Positions 1 to 8,706 are shown, counted from the first letter of the stretch. The stretch is 64,000 nucleotides of DNA from JAJRQY01 sp965224435 (GCA_965224435.1 OZ245048.1:1674001-1738000), one strand, 5' to 3'. Numbers and translations are program-made. The notes: generated by a model not told the origin, from the letters alone.

Positions 1-123
1 GATGGAGATCTCTTCCACCAATAGTTCGTCCTCGACGAGCTCATCGGAGGCCGGCGCCGCGTGCTCAGCAAGGTCTTTGATTCTGGAGTCGTCGCTGATG
101 GTGGTGGCAGGAGCAGAATTCAT
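1..123 (-). CDS. mftA: Mycofactocin precursor peptide MftA, N-terminal part (cut by window edge)
   Basis: The reverse strand opens with ATG at 123 and reads 41 codons to the window edge without a stop. The residues before the edge, ELVEDELLVEEISI, match the acidic segment that precedes the invariant C-terminal core (IDGMCGVY) of MftA, the ribosomal precursor of the redox cofactor mycofactocin. The rest of the core would lie just outside. In this family the terminal Val-Tyr is modified by the radical SAM enzyme MftC with the carrier MftB, so those genes are expected just beyond position 1. A weak promoter can be proposed (-35 TTGCAT at 161-156, -10 TACTAC at 139-134, 16-bp spacer). The first 27 residues are low-complexity leader. 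The call rests on a short motif with the core unseen. Confidence 0.75.
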   Translation of the reverse strand, partial: MNSAPATTISDDSRIKDLAEHAAPASDELVEDELLVEEISI

Positions 124-218
124 AGCCCCAACCGTAGTACAACGAGGTCGATTCGATGCAAGCCGGGCAATGTGCCAGGCAAGAGGGGCTGCCACAACCG
201 GTTCACCGTGTTGCCGGT

Positions 219-1382
219 TTAGCGAAGGTCGAAGCAGACCTTGACGGTGCCGCGCCCGCCTGCCTGCACGGCATGAGCCAAGGCTTCTTCATAGTCATCC
301 AGCCGGTAGGTCGCCCCGACTAGTCGTTCAAGTTTGGCAACCTCGACCAGTTCGGTGGCCATGTCGAAAGAGGTTCGTGTCGATCCGTCGGCCAGGGTCT
401 CGGTCCCATAGGTATAGGACCCAACCAGCGAGGTCTCACGATGCCACAACGGGGTGAAATCCAGGGTGGCCCGGCCCGGCATGCCCAGAAGAACAACGGT
501 GCCCCGAGGGCGGGTCATACCGATGGCCTCTTGAACTGACTTGGCGTTGCCAACGGCGTCGATGGTGACATCGGCTCCGCCGGACAGATCATCGCCAATC
601 ATGAAGCTGTTGGTGTGGCGCCGGACTGCTCGCTGAAGCTCGCTGGGCTTGACCACCTGATCAGCACCAAGGCTCTTCGCCAGGTCCACCTGTTCGGGGT
701 ATTTGGCCCCGACCAGGATTGTCCCTGCTTGGGTGAAACGTCGCAGGGCGGCAACCGTGACAAGCCCCATGGTTCCGGCCCCAAGCACCACGACCGTGGC
801 GCCGTCGGCTATAGGGGTTCGAAGGGCGGCATGCACGCCGACTGCGGTTGGCTCGATCATGACCGCGGCTTCATCGGACATGTCATCGGGGACACGATGA
901 AGCTGGGACTCATGGGCGACGAACTCAGTGGACCAACCGCCACCAGTTGAGGCGCACGAGCCCGTCTGAATACCCGGTTCAAGTTTGCCACTCACGAGGT
1001 GGCGATAGTCATTTCCGTCTCCGGGGGCGGCATCGGCGAAAGGTAGTTCAAAACCTCGGGCTGCATGACCGAGAACCGGCTCGAGCACAACTCGTTGGCC
1101 GTCATCCAGCTGGCCAACAACCTCATGACCAGGAGTAAAGGGGAACGACACCCAGGGCTCAAAATAGCGGGACGAATGCCCCTCGACCGTTGCGAGGTCG
1201 GAGCCACAGATGCCGGCGAGTCGGGTCTTGACTCGAACCCAGCCATCGGCTGGCAAATCGGGTGCGTCACCCTCAACCAGAGAAAGTGGCCCAGAACGGG
1301 CACCGCTTCCGGGTCGGAGTCGAGAGGTCAGAGCGGCAGCGACATAGCGCGCCTCATTGCGACGAAATTCCAGAGCCTTCAC
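219..1382 (-). CDS. Zinc-type alcohol dehydrogenase (MDR superfamily)
   Basis: A 387-residue medium-chain dehydrogenase/reductase starting at GTG 1382. The catalytic-zinc motif GICGSD has its Cys near residue 59, GHEVVG lies at 85-90, and the NAD(P)-binding Rossmann fingerprint VVLGAGTMG is near 198-206. The stretch after GHE, where many alcohol dehydrogenases carry four cysteines for a structural zinc, reads EPVLGHAARGFELPF and has none, so the structural zinc lobe appears absent or replaced. It sits 95 bp upstream of mftA on the same strand. Mycofactocin loci commonly carry nicotinoprotein dehydrogenases that recycle through the cofactor, so a mycofactocin-linked alcohol oxidation is a reasonable inference. 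The substrate cannot be read from sequence. Confidence 0.85.
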   Translation of the reverse strand: MKALEFRRNEARYVAAALTSRLRPGSGARSGPLSLVEGDAPDLPADGWVRVKTRLAGICGSDLATVEGHSSRYFEPWVSFPFTPGHEVVGQLDDGQRVVLEPVLGHAARGFELPFADAAPGDGNDYRHLVSGKLEPGIQTGSCASTGGGWSTEFVAHESQLHRVPDDMSDEAAVMIEPTAVGVHAALRTPIADGATVVVLGAGTMGLVTVAALRRFTQAGTILVGAKYPEQVDLAKSLGADQVVKPSELQRAVRRHTNSFMIGDDLSGGADVTIDAVGNAKSVQEAIGMTRPRGTVVLLGMPGRATLDFTPLWHRETSLVGSYTYGTETLADGSTRTSFDMATELVEVAKLERLVGATYRLDDYEEALAHAVQAGGRGTVKVCFDLR

Positions 1383-1391
1383 TCGGCCGAA

Positions 1392-1407
1392 TCTACCATC
1401 TGGTAGA
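1392..1407. promoter_or_regulatory. Inverted repeat upstream of the alcohol dehydrogenase gene
   Basis: Arms TCTACCA and TGGTAGA are separated by TC, 10 bp upstream of the dehydrogenase GTG. Size, symmetry and position fit an operator for a dimeric repressor, but no cognate regulator is adjacent. Confidence 0.35.
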
Positions 1408-1512
1408 GAGGATCCCCGCTGCTCGGTTTGGAGCCAGCGGCGAGCCGTTCACAAACATCACGGGTGGGTGAACGGATAGTTCGATGTCATAGCGGCTCTT
1501 TATGGTGTCGTC

Positions 1513-1710
1513 ATGAGCCTCTCCATCGATTGTTCAACCTGTGTCCGTCAGGAAACTGACAGCTGTGGCGATTGCCTTGTCAGCTTCATCACCTCCCGAG
1601 AGCCCGATGACGCGATTGTCATTGATGTTGCGGAGTTCGCGGCCATTCGTCGACTCCAGGCCGCGGGAATGATCCCAGATCTTCAGCACCAGTCCGCCGG
1701 CGGCGCCTGA
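1513..1710 (+). CDS. Small four-cysteine protein, probable zinc-binding
   Basis: A 65-residue protein with Cys at 7, 10, 18 and 21 (CSTC and CGDC), a C-x2-C-x7-C-x2-C pattern typical of a small metal site, followed by a short helical tail. I recognise it as the kind of small conserved actinobacterial protein that sits beside metabolic genes, but know no function. It lies divergent from the dehydrogenase and about 100 bp ahead of queG. There is no clear Shine-Dalgarno, and TATGGT at 1501-1506 could be a -10 element for a leaderless transcript. Confidence 0.6.
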   Translation: MSLSIDCSTCVRQETDSCGDCLVSFITSREPDDAIVIDVAEFAAIRRLQAAGMIPDLQHQSAGGA

Positions 1711-1813
1711 AGGCCCGCAGCGCCATATCCGGCAACCGGCACGAAGCTTGACGGGAACTGGGCGGCAAACGGAGCTAGGCCGCAAGACGGTGAAATCACG
1801 GCAGGCTGGTCCG

Positions 1814-2992
1814 ATGGATACCCCCGAAGCTGAGCGAGGAGCGTCGTCGGAGCGCGACGATCTGGCTCGACGTATCCGTGAGCTGGCCTACTCGGCGGGT
1901 CTTGACTCCATTGGATTTGCTTCGACTGAAGTTCTGGAGCCAGCCAGAACGGTCCTGCATTCCCGCAAGGCCCGTGGCTTGTCGGCCACCATGAACTTCA
2001 CCTATCGCAATCCCGATCGATCGACTGACCCGACCCGAGCCATGCCGACCGCACGAACACTCATCGCGGGAGCCGTTGGCTACGGGGGAGAAGTGGTGCC
2101 AGACGCCGGGGAGCTATCCGGTCGGGTTGCCCGCTATTCATGGCGAGATCACTACGCCGACCTACGTACGTCGCTCGAAGAGGTTGCCAGCCTTCTTCGC
2201 TCCGAGGGCTACTTGGCCCAAGTTCACTGTGATGACAACTCACTGGTGGACCGAAACGTTGCTTATCGAGCTGGACTTGGTTGGTACGGCAAGAACAGCA
2301 ACCTTCTGCTACCCAATGTTGGCAGCTGGTTCGTTCTTGGCTCAGTCTTGACCAATGCCGACCTGCCCACCAACTCCGAACCAGTGGCGGATCAGTGTGG
2401 ATCCTGCCAACGTTGCTTTGAGGGCTGTCCAACTGATGCCATTGTCGGGCCGGGAATCATCGATGCTGGTAAATGCATTGCCTGGATCGTGCAAGCCGAA
2501 GGGGCAATTCCCCTCCAGTTCCGAGAAGCCGTTGGAGACCGGCTCTATGGCTGTGACGACTGCCAAGATGTCTGCCCTCCCAACCGGGCGCCGGTCACGG
2601 CTGGCGAAGCTGCTCCATCGGCATTGCTCCCTACCCGCAGTTTTGACGCTGAAGCCGATGCCTGGGTTTCGCTCGTCTGGCTGCTCAATGCCAGCGACGA
2701 AGAATTGATGGACCGGGTCGGCCGCTGGTACATCGCGAAGCGTGACCCGAATGTTGTTCGCCGGACGGCCCTCGTGAATCTTGGCAATACTGCCGAGCCC
2801 GATGATCCACTGGTCGTTACGGTGCTGGATGGTTACTTGCGTCAACAGAATCCACTGCTTCGCCGTCATGCGGTTTGGGCCTGTCGACGCCTGGGGCGAG
2901 ATGATCTGCTCGGCCCGGTTCTGAACGATTCGGATGACGAAGTACAAGAAGAGCTGGCAGCGTCGGTTGTTGCCCGCTTTGGGCCAGACTGA
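1814..2992 (+). CDS. queG: Epoxyqueuosine reductase QueG
   Basis: This cobalamin- and iron-sulfur-dependent enzyme reduces epoxyqueuosine to queuosine in the tRNA wobble position, the last step of Q synthesis. Visible features are the N-terminal QueG domain with AYRAGLGWYGKNS around residue 155, a first 4Fe-4S motif CGSCQRCFEGCP near 195, a second CDDCQDVCPP near 247, and a HEAT-like helical C-terminus (ALVNLGN, RHAVWACRRLGR). The frame is open further upstream, but ATG 1814 matches the family start best. No other queuosine gene (queA, queC-F, tgt) is in the window. The 3' end is 4 bp from the GTG of the next gene, suggesting cotranscription. Confidence 0.88.
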   Translation: MDTPEAERGASSERDDLARRIRELAYSAGLDSIGFASTEVLEPARTVLHSRKARGLSATMNFTYRNPDRSTDPTRAMPTARTLIAGAVGYGGEVVPDAGELSGRVARYSWRDHYADLRTSLEEVASLLRSEGYLAQVHCDDNSLVDRNVAYRAGLGWYGKNSNLLLPNVGSWFVLGSVLTNADLPTNSEPVADQCGSCQRCFEGCPTDAIVGPGIIDAGKCIAWIVQAEGAIPLQFREAVGDRLYGCDDCQDVCPPNRAPVTAGEAAPSALLPTRSFDAEADAWVSLVWLLNASDEELMDRVGRWYIAKRDPNVVRRTALVNLGNTAEPDDPLVVTVLDGYLRQQNPLLRRHAVWACRRLGRDDLLGPVLNDSDDEVQEELAASVVARFGPD

Positions 2993-2996
2993 GTCC

Positions 2997-4184
2997 GTGC
3001 GATCACATCTCCTGGTCACTAATGATTTCCCGCCAAAGGTCGGAGGCATCCAGAGCTACCTGTTTGAGCTTTGGCGCAGGCTGCCCAGTGAATCAGCAAC
3101 GGTGTACTGCACGCCGCACTCTGGAGCGGTTGCCTTTGATGCCGCACAAAGCTTCCGAATCGAACGCTCGCCCGAACCCTTCTTGTTGCCGTACCCCTGG
3201 CTCAAGTCGAGAATCTGTCGACTGGCCGATGAGGTCGGGGCCGAACTGATCATCTTGGATCCAGCCCTTCCACTCGGCCATATCGGGCCTTCGTTGGGGC
3301 GCCCCTATGGTGTTGTTCTCCATGGAGCCGAGGTCACTGTTCCTGCTCGAATGCCCGGCAGCCGCCAGCTCCTGCGCCGGGTGCTACAACAGGCATCCTT
3401 GGTCATTTCTGCTGGCGAGTACGCATTGGCCGAGGCCGAGACCTGCGCTGGCCGGTCCTTGCCTTCGGTGGTTATCGCTCCCGGTGTCGACCCCAAGAGG
3501 TTTGTTCCTCCAACGGTGGCCGACCGAGCAGCGGCGCGCCGACATTTTGACCTATCTGACGACGCCCTGGTGATCTCATCAGTCAATCGACTAGTACCGC
3601 GCAAGGGAATGGATCGCCTGATTCAGGCCAGCGCGAAGCTAGCCACCACCTACCCACGGTTGCAGGTCCTGATTGGCGGAACGGGTCGTGAAGCGAAACG
3701 GCTGGAGGAGCTGGTTGCGGAGACCAGAGCCCCGGTTCGATTGCTCGGTTGGCTTTCTGATCCTGATGTGGCCCGGCTCTACCAGGCGACAGATGTGATG
3801 GCGATGTTGTGTCATGACCGCTGGCGTGGGCTTGAACAAGAAGGTTTTGGAATTGCGTTCCTTGAAGCAGCGGCCTGCGGCGTTCCTCAGGTTGCCGGCA
3901 ATTCTGGTGGTGCGGCCGAAGCGGTAGTTCACAATGAAACGGGAGTGGTCGTGAACAATCCCGATGATCAGTCTGAAATTGAGGCAGCACTGGACACACT
4001 GCTCCGCAGCGATGCACTACGCCTGCGTATGGGCCAAGCGGGGCGCCGAAGGGTCGAAGCGGAGTTTGACTATGAGCATTTGGCTGGTCGGCTGGGCCAA
4101 GCGATTGGGTCTGTCGATCTGCCTGACAACTTTGACGTCTTGAGAGCGGCTGACCGCCATGGCGAAGGAGCGTTGGGGTCGTGA
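2997..4184 (+). CDS. GT4 glycosyltransferase, PimB-like
   Basis: A 395-residue GT-B glycosyltransferase. The start LLVTNDFPPKVGGIQSYL is characteristic of the PimB/MgtA branch of GT4 enzymes, which transfer mannose or other sugars to phosphatidylinositol-type glycolipids in actinobacteria. The donor-binding motif EGFGIAFLEAAACGVP with the E-x7-E pattern is near residue 285, and VNRLVPRKGMDRLI marks the second Rossmann domain. GTG 2997 directly follows queG and precedes the conserved first strand. The last codons overlap the next gene by 4 bp (GTGA). The acceptor is not identifiable; phosphatidylinositol mannoside synthesis is an inference from the subfamily signature. Confidence 0.8.
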   Translation: MRSHLLVTNDFPPKVGGIQSYLFELWRRLPSESATVYCTPHSGAVAFDAAQSFRIERSPEPFLLPYPWLKSRICRLADEVGAELIILDPALPLGHIGPSLGRPYGVVLHGAEVTVPARMPGSRQLLRRVLQQASLVISAGEYALAEAETCAGRSLPSVVIAPGVDPKRFVPPTVADRAAARRHFDLSDDALVISSVNRLVPRKGMDRLIQASAKLATTYPRLQVLIGGTGREAKRLEELVAETRAPVRLLGWLSDPDVARLYQATDVMAMLCHDRWRGLEQEGFGIAFLEAAACGVPQVAGNSGGAAEAVVHNETGVVVNNPDDQSEIEAALDTLLRSDALRLRMGQAGRRRVEAEFDYEHLAGRLGQAIGSVDLPDNFDVLRAADRHGEGALGS

Positions 4185-4636
4185 GACTGAGTCAACAAGC
4201 CTTGCTGCGCATCGGATTCGCCATAACTGGAATCCACGCACTGGCCACACTCCTGAGCTTGCTATTGGGACCAACAGTGCAGAACGCACTGGTTGCTGTC
4301 TTTGGCGTTCTGTTCTTCGGCGGTGCGCTGGGTTGCCTTGTAGCTTTCCTGGTCGCCATAGGTCGGAGCCGCTATGAGCAAGTCCATCTGGCCGGGGCCT
4401 TCTTTCTGGCTGACAAGGTCATCGAGCCAAAGACGCGGAAAATGGCGTACCTCATGCTTCTTGCTCAGACCTTGATCGGAGTGGTGGCCGCCAGCCTCGC
4501 CCCATTTACTCCAGTGGCGTTCAGCGTGCTCGTGCCATTGGCGGGTATGGCCGTTGTCGCCCTATTGGGTTCGATGTGTGGGACCTTCGACTCCAAACTT
4601 GGCGTCGTCGATGGCACAGCTGATAAACGAGTCTGA
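4181..4636 (+). CDS. Four-helix membrane protein of unknown function
   Basis: A 151-residue protein starting at GTG 4181 in a GTGA overlap with the glycosyltransferase, so translation is probably coupled. Four hydrophobic segments can be drawn at about residues 7-27, 33-55, 84-106 and 110-130, with a charged cytoplasmic loop (GRSRYEQVH to KTRKMAY) between the second and third. No catalytic motif is visible. The coupling suggests a role in the same lipid or envelope process, which is inference only. Confidence 0.7.
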   Translation: MRLSQQALLRIGFAITGIHALATLLSLLLGPTVQNALVAVFGVLFFGGALGCLVAFLVAIGRSRYEQVHLAGAFFLADKVIEPKTRKMAYLMLLAQTLIGVVAASLAPFTPVAFSVLVPLAGMAVVALLGSMCGTFDSKLGVVDGTADKRV

Positions 4637-4690
4637 TCAAGAATGCTCGGGTCGTGCCGATGGGCAGGTGCTGTGAAGGCTCAAAAGACC

Positions 4691-4710
4691 CCAGAGCGAT
4701 CTTGCTCTGG
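4691..4710 (+). terminator. Hairpin between the membrane-protein and START-like genes
   Basis: Arms CCAGAGC and GCTCTGG enclose the loop GATCTT, 55 bp after the stop at 4636. No T-run follows, so it could be a weak or Rho-assisted terminator, or part of a leader. Confidence 0.3.
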
Positions 4711-4798
4711 TGAAAGAGCCGTCAGAGGCCTAGTGTTTAAGTGAGAACGTTCGTCGTATTGGTTCCTGACCTGACCACCCGACCAGAGGATTCCCATC

Positions 4799-5287
4799 GT
4801 GTCCAACCCGTCATATTCTGAGAGTGCGGTAGAACAAGCCACAGTTTCGGCCACGGCCGGCCGTTGTTTCGAGGTCGTGAGCGACCTTGAGGCGTATCCA
4901 GACTGGGTCCAGGGAATCTCATCAGTCGTCATCACCAAGCGTGATGACCAGGGTCGCCCGAGTCGCGCCTCGTTCCAAGTCGAAGCCATTGGACGATCAG
5001 CCAGCTACGAGTTGGCCTATGACTACAGCGAAGCGCCAAGACAGCTCTCGTGGTCGCTGGTGTCAGGCGACATCATGAAAGCACTGGACGGTTCATACAA
5101 CTTCAGTGATTCGGCCGACCTTCCGGGTGGAACCGATGTTCGCTATGAGCTCCGGATCGATCTTGCCGTGCCACTTCCTGGTTTTGTGAAACGTCGAGCC
5201 GAGGGCAAGATCATCGAGGCTGCGCTTCCGTATTTCTGTCGACGGGTCGAGAGCGCCGAATCAGTAGTTCCGGCAGAGCACCACTAG
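4799..5287 (+). CDS. SRPBCC (START-like) family protein
   Basis: A 162-residue protein with the polyketide-cyclase/START-like layout. The N-terminal TVSATAGRCFEVVSDLEAYP followed by W is the usual first strand-helix, and the remainder alternates strands (ASFQVEA, YELAYDY, LSWSLV, DVRYELRIDLAVPLPGF) before a long C-terminal helix. Such proteins bind hydrophobic ligands in a cavity, and actinobacteria have many with unknown ligands. The start is GTG 4799. It lies between the upstream hairpin and the SMC-like gene, without obvious functional linkage. Confidence 0.75.
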   Translation: MSNPSYSESAVEQATVSATAGRCFEVVSDLEAYPDWVQGISSVVITKRDDQGRPSRASFQVEAIGRSASYELAYDYSEAPRQLSWSLVSGDIMKALDGSYNFSDSADLPGGTDVRYELRIDLAVPLPGFVKRRAEGKIIEAALPYFCRRVESAESVVPAEHH

Positions 5288-5395
5288 CCAGCAAGCCGGC
5301 TTCCCTTGCTGCGGGATGGATCGTCCTAGCAGGGGCGGGCCCGAGAAATCCAAATTCTTTCTTCACCGGGCCGCATTGTGTGTCGATGAGGTTGC

Positions 5396-7072
5396 ATGCG
5401 AATTCTCCGCCTTGACCTCGGCCTCGACAGTGGCACCGTTGACTTTCACCCTTTCGTTTCAATCGTTCACGGACTGGATGAGGTAAAGCGCGAAGGACTA
5501 ATCAACTCCTTGCGTGGGATAGTCAGCGGCACGACCGCTGATCTGTCGGGCCTGGTTGAAAACAACGGCGAACTGGTTGAGCTTGCAACGGGCAACGGTG
5601 AAGTCCTCGGACCATTCACGACGGAGGATGTCGTTGTCGCTGTTGATGCTGCACAGCTTGGCGAACATAATGAGGCCGCACTTCGAGCTGAGCTCGACCA
5701 GCTCAGTCGCAAAGCCGAGAGCGATGCTGTCCACGTCGAGGAGATTCGCGCCGATCTTGACCCAACGGCGCTGATTCGAGTTCAACATCTTCGGCAGCAG
5801 TTGGCAGGCACTGCTCCGGTTACTGCTGCTGAACTACTTCGAGAATCGAATGCCCAGGCCGTCCAGGTAGCCCTGGATTCCATTGTTGGCATCGCTCCAG
5901 TGGTCTATGAAACCAAGCCTGAGATCTCAGGGATTGTTGCTCGCCTGCGTGAATACGAACAAGCACAATCCGAAGCAAAGTCTCACATCGCCCGCCTCAA
6001 CCGAAAGGTGAAGGACGCTCAGTCTGACCATCTGCGAACCTCGGACGCACTGGCCGATGCCGAGCAGCGAGCCGTGCCTCGCACCCTGACCCCAGAAGAA
6101 GACGCTCGGGTTGAGGAGCTGGCAGAGATCGGATTTGATCGACGAGGCCGACGGTCAAAGAAACGGACCGAGGTGGACGAGGCCGAACTCATGACCTTGC
6201 TCCGCAAGGTCGGACAGACAACGCACGCCTCTTACGCCATGTATCGCCTTTCTCCTACCGCTGACCCTCGCGGCCTCGCTGATGTGGAGCGAGCCAAGAA
6301 AGCCAATGAGCGGGCTACCTACAATCTGCAAACAGCCCAAAACGCCTCTGCCAACGACTCAGTCCTGCTTGAGCTTTCCGCCAAACACAGCAATCTCAAG
6401 GATGAGGCTCGGGTCCATCTCGGACCAATGTTGCCAAGTGACTTGGCGACGGCCCTGCTTGGCCTGCGAGACGAGTCGGAGAATCCGATCTGGGTCGAAG
6501 GAATTACCAAGGTCTATGACACGCTGAAGGCTGCTGGAGCTCCAGTCGAAGTGGAGATTGAACCGACTGAACTGGCCGCTTGGGCGAGCGACTGGCTCCA
6601 GAACGACCTTGCCTCTCAGACATCGGATCGCAACTCCATTGACCGCCCGATGCTGGAGGAAAACCTGCAACAAGCCGAAGCGTCTCTTGATCGCCATGCG
6701 CGTGCGATGGCCAGAATTGATCGGCTCGAAGCTGATGCCAATCGATCGGTCAGCTATGCCCGAGAAGTCGAAGATCGTCTCGCTATTGCCAATGGTGAAG
6801 GTGGGCTGTCGAAGGTTGACTTGTTGGCAACGATCGCCCCTCTGGCGGAAAGAGTTCGGACTGAGGCCGGGAGCGCTGCACCGCTAGTCCTTGTTGGTGA
6901 ATTCAATACTCTGGCGGATTTTGAGCTAGAAGAACTTCTGGGAGAGCTCGAAGTCCTGGCCCAAGGCGTGCAACTCATCGTTGTGACTGATCGAGAGAAG
7001 GCCGCTACGTGGGCTTCTCAGGCAGGACTGCGCCGAGCATTGCGCAGCACCATTGTCCGAATGAGCGCTTAG
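5396..7072 (+). CDS. SMC/RecF-like coiled-coil protein lacking a Walker A motif
   Basis: A 558-residue protein. The N-terminus MRILRLDLG, then FVSIVHGLDEVKREGLINSL, has the order of strands of SMC/RecF/SbcC ATPase heads (strand, strand, loop, helix). However, the phosphate-binding loop GxxGxGKS is replaced by HGLDEVKREG. Residues about 90-500 are rich in heptad-like Leu/Ala/Glu/Arg stretches typical of coiled coils. Near the C-terminus LVLVGEFNTLADFELEELL occupies the place of Walker B/D-loop, again without the acidic pair, and QLIVVTDREKAATWA resembles the final strand of such heads. I read it as a degenerate, probably non-ATPase member of the fold; function unknown. Confidence 0.6.
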   Translation: MRILRLDLGLDSGTVDFHPFVSIVHGLDEVKREGLINSLRGIVSGTTADLSGLVENNGELVELATGNGEVLGPFTTEDVVVAVDAAQLGEHNEAALRAELDQLSRKAESDAVHVEEIRADLDPTALIRVQHLRQQLAGTAPVTAAELLRESNAQAVQVALDSIVGIAPVVYETKPEISGIVARLREYEQAQSEAKSHIARLNRKVKDAQSDHLRTSDALADAEQRAVPRTLTPEEDARVEELAEIGFDRRGRRSKKRTEVDEAELMTLLRKVGQTTHASYAMYRLSPTADPRGLADVERAKKANERATYNLQTAQNASANDSVLLELSAKHSNLKDEARVHLGPMLPSDLATALLGLRDESENPIWVEGITKVYDTLKAAGAPVEVEIEPTELAAWASDWLQNDLASQTSDRNSIDRPMLEENLQQAEASLDRHARAMARIDRLEADANRSVSYAREVEDRLAIANGEGGLSKVDLLATIAPLAERVRTEAGSAAPLVLVGEFNTLADFELEELLGELEVLAQGVQLIVVTDREKAATWASQAGLRRALRSTIVRMSA

Positions 7073-7113
7073 CAGGGTGCCAGTCCCGGCAGTATCGGAT
7101 GTAAGGTCGACGG

Positions 7114-8121
7114 GTGACGTCGAACGAGTGCTGCATCGGGGTTGATATTGGTGGAACCAAGATTCTCGGGGTCCTAGCCGACCCGGCGAGCGGCCGCATT
7201 CTTCAGCAACTCCAAGCTCCAACTCCGACCTCCGACGCCAGCGGGCTAGGCAGCGCCATTGGCGACCTCATCGCCGACCTGATTGCGCAGAGTCACGATC
7301 AGAATGTTGGGGCGATCGGTATTGGGCTCCCCGGACTTGTTGATGTTGATGGGGTCTTGCGGTACGGACCGAACGTGCCAGGTGTGCTCTCGCTTGACAT
7401 CGGTGGTGAGCTTGAGGCCCGGTTCGGGCTCCCAGTCGCGGTGGAGAATGATGCAACGAACTTCGCCCGGGCCGAACATCAATTTGGCGCGGCAAAGGGG
7501 TTCCGACATGCGATCATGGTGACCCAGGGAACGGGAATCGGCGGTGCTCTTATCATCAACGATGAGGTGTTTCGTGGGGCGAACGGCTTCGCCGGGGAAC
7601 CCGGCCATATGCAAGTTGAAGCTGATGGCTATCGCTGCGCTTGTGGACGTCATGGCTGCTGGGAGACGGTGTCATCGGGTGCTGGCCTGGTCAATCTGGC
7701 ACGAGACCGGGTGGCCTCTGGCGGCGGGCAGCAGATTCTCTTCCATGCTGAAGGAGACGAAGGAGAAATTCGAGGTGAACACGTTTCGGCCGCATTCTTG
7801 GAGGGTGACCCGGAGGCAGTTGCCCTGGTCTCTGAGTTTGCAAACTGGGTCGCCGTGGGGCTCGGCGGCCTAGTCTCGCTCCTTGACCCGGAGATCATCG
7901 TTCTCGGAGGTGGGCTCACGCCGTTTGGGATTCACTTCATCCAACAGGTTCAGGACTCCCTGTCTGAGCACAGCGTCGGTGGACCATTCCGGCCGGAGGT
8001 CCCAATCGTTTCTGCCGAACTTGGTCCCGCTGCTGGCGCAGTTGGGGGCGCTCTATCGGCGTCAGCGTTGCTTGACTTATCAAGACTGAGTTCAGGAGGA
8101 ATTTCCAACGACTCCGCGTAG
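7114..8121 (+). CDS. glk: ROK-family glucokinase
   Basis: A 335-residue sugar kinase of the ROK family, probably phosphorylating glucose with ATP to feed glycolysis. Motifs in order are the phosphate-1 loop GVDIGGTKILG near residue 8, VENDATNFARAE around 109, the glucokinase-type GHMQVE around 168, the zinc motif CACGRHGCWE around 175-184, and LDPEIIVLGGGL near 260. All are intact, unlike in the second ROK protein at 22863. GTG 7114 is chosen because it directly precedes the conserved first strand. The last 30 bp overlap, tail to tail, the end of the reverse-strand tetR gene. Confidence 0.85.
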   Translation: MTSNECCIGVDIGGTKILGVLADPASGRILQQLQAPTPTSDASGLGSAIGDLIADLIAQSHDQNVGAIGIGLPGLVDVDGVLRYGPNVPGVLSLDIGGELEARFGLPVAVENDATNFARAEHQFGAAKGFRHAIMVTQGTGIGGALIINDEVFRGANGFAGEPGHMQVEADGYRCACGRHGCWETVSSGAGLVNLARDRVASGGGQQILFHAEGDEGEIRGEHVSAAFLEGDPEAVALVSEFANWVAVGLGGLVSLLDPEIIVLGGGLTPFGIHFIQQVQDSLSEHSVGGPFRPEVPIVSAELGPAAGAVGGALSASALLDLSRLSSGGISNDSA

Positions 8122-8706
8122 GCAGAATCGAACTGCGGTCTCAATCACCGACTCATCCAACGGATCATCCGAGATAGCGAATTGACGGGCAAGCTCGTCG
8201 CTCACCCCGCGTACCGCAGTCGCCATTACCCTGGCGTCCCCTTGCTCGATCAAGCCCAAGTCCATGGCCTCACCGATGTGTTTGGCAGTATCGCTGATCA
8301 CTATTCGCCGACCGCGACGCATGTCTTGGGCGAAGCGCTCTTCGGTCCATGCAAACATGACCAGTCGGATGACCTCTGGATGCTCGATGGACCAGGCAAG
8401 GGTCGAGCGAATGCCGAGTTCCAGCCGTTCGATCGGATTGTCCGCAGTACGGATGGCACGATTCTGGTTGCGACGCAGGTCACGAAGCGCATCGCGGAGG
8501 ATGTGCAGGAGGAGTTGGTCCTTGGAGGAGAAGTACCAATAGAAAACACCCTTGCCCACTCCGACTCCATCCACAATTTCTGAAACCGATGTCGGGTGGA
8601 ATCCGTTTTGTGCGAATTGGCTGGTCGCGAAGGCCATCAAGGCGTCGCGCCGGTCCTTGCCACGAGCGGTCAGTGTCCGGTTTTGAGGCGAGGAGGTCAG
8701 GGACAT
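8092..8706 (-). CDS. TetR-family transcriptional regulator
   Basis: A 204-residue repressor-type regulator. An N-terminal helix-turn-helix (AFATSQFAQNGFHPTSVSEI, then VGVGKGVFYWYFSSKDQLL) spans about residues 25-70, and a helical ligand-binding domain follows. A perfect palindrome at 8727-8748 lies 20 bp upstream of its ATG and is the natural autoregulatory operator. The gene sits between glucokinase (convergent) and glycerol kinase (same strand, upstream), so control of glycerol or sugar kinase genes is possible but unproven. The inducer is unknown. Confidence 0.85.
   Translation of the reverse strand: MSLTSSPQNRTLTARGKDRRDALMAFATSQFAQNGFHPTSVSEIVDGVGVGKGVFYWYFSSKDQLLLHILRDALRDLRRNQNRAIRTADNPIERLELGIRSTLAWSIEHPEVIRLVMFAWTEERFAQDMRRGRRIVISDTAKHIGEAMDLGLIEQGDARVMATAVRGVSDELARQFAISDDPLDESVIETAVRFCLRGVVGNSS

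Noticed and set aside
4733..4765. GAACGTTC palindrome and nearby bases as an operator
   Set aside because: Eight bases of symmetry is expected by chance in a window of this size and there is no second copy.
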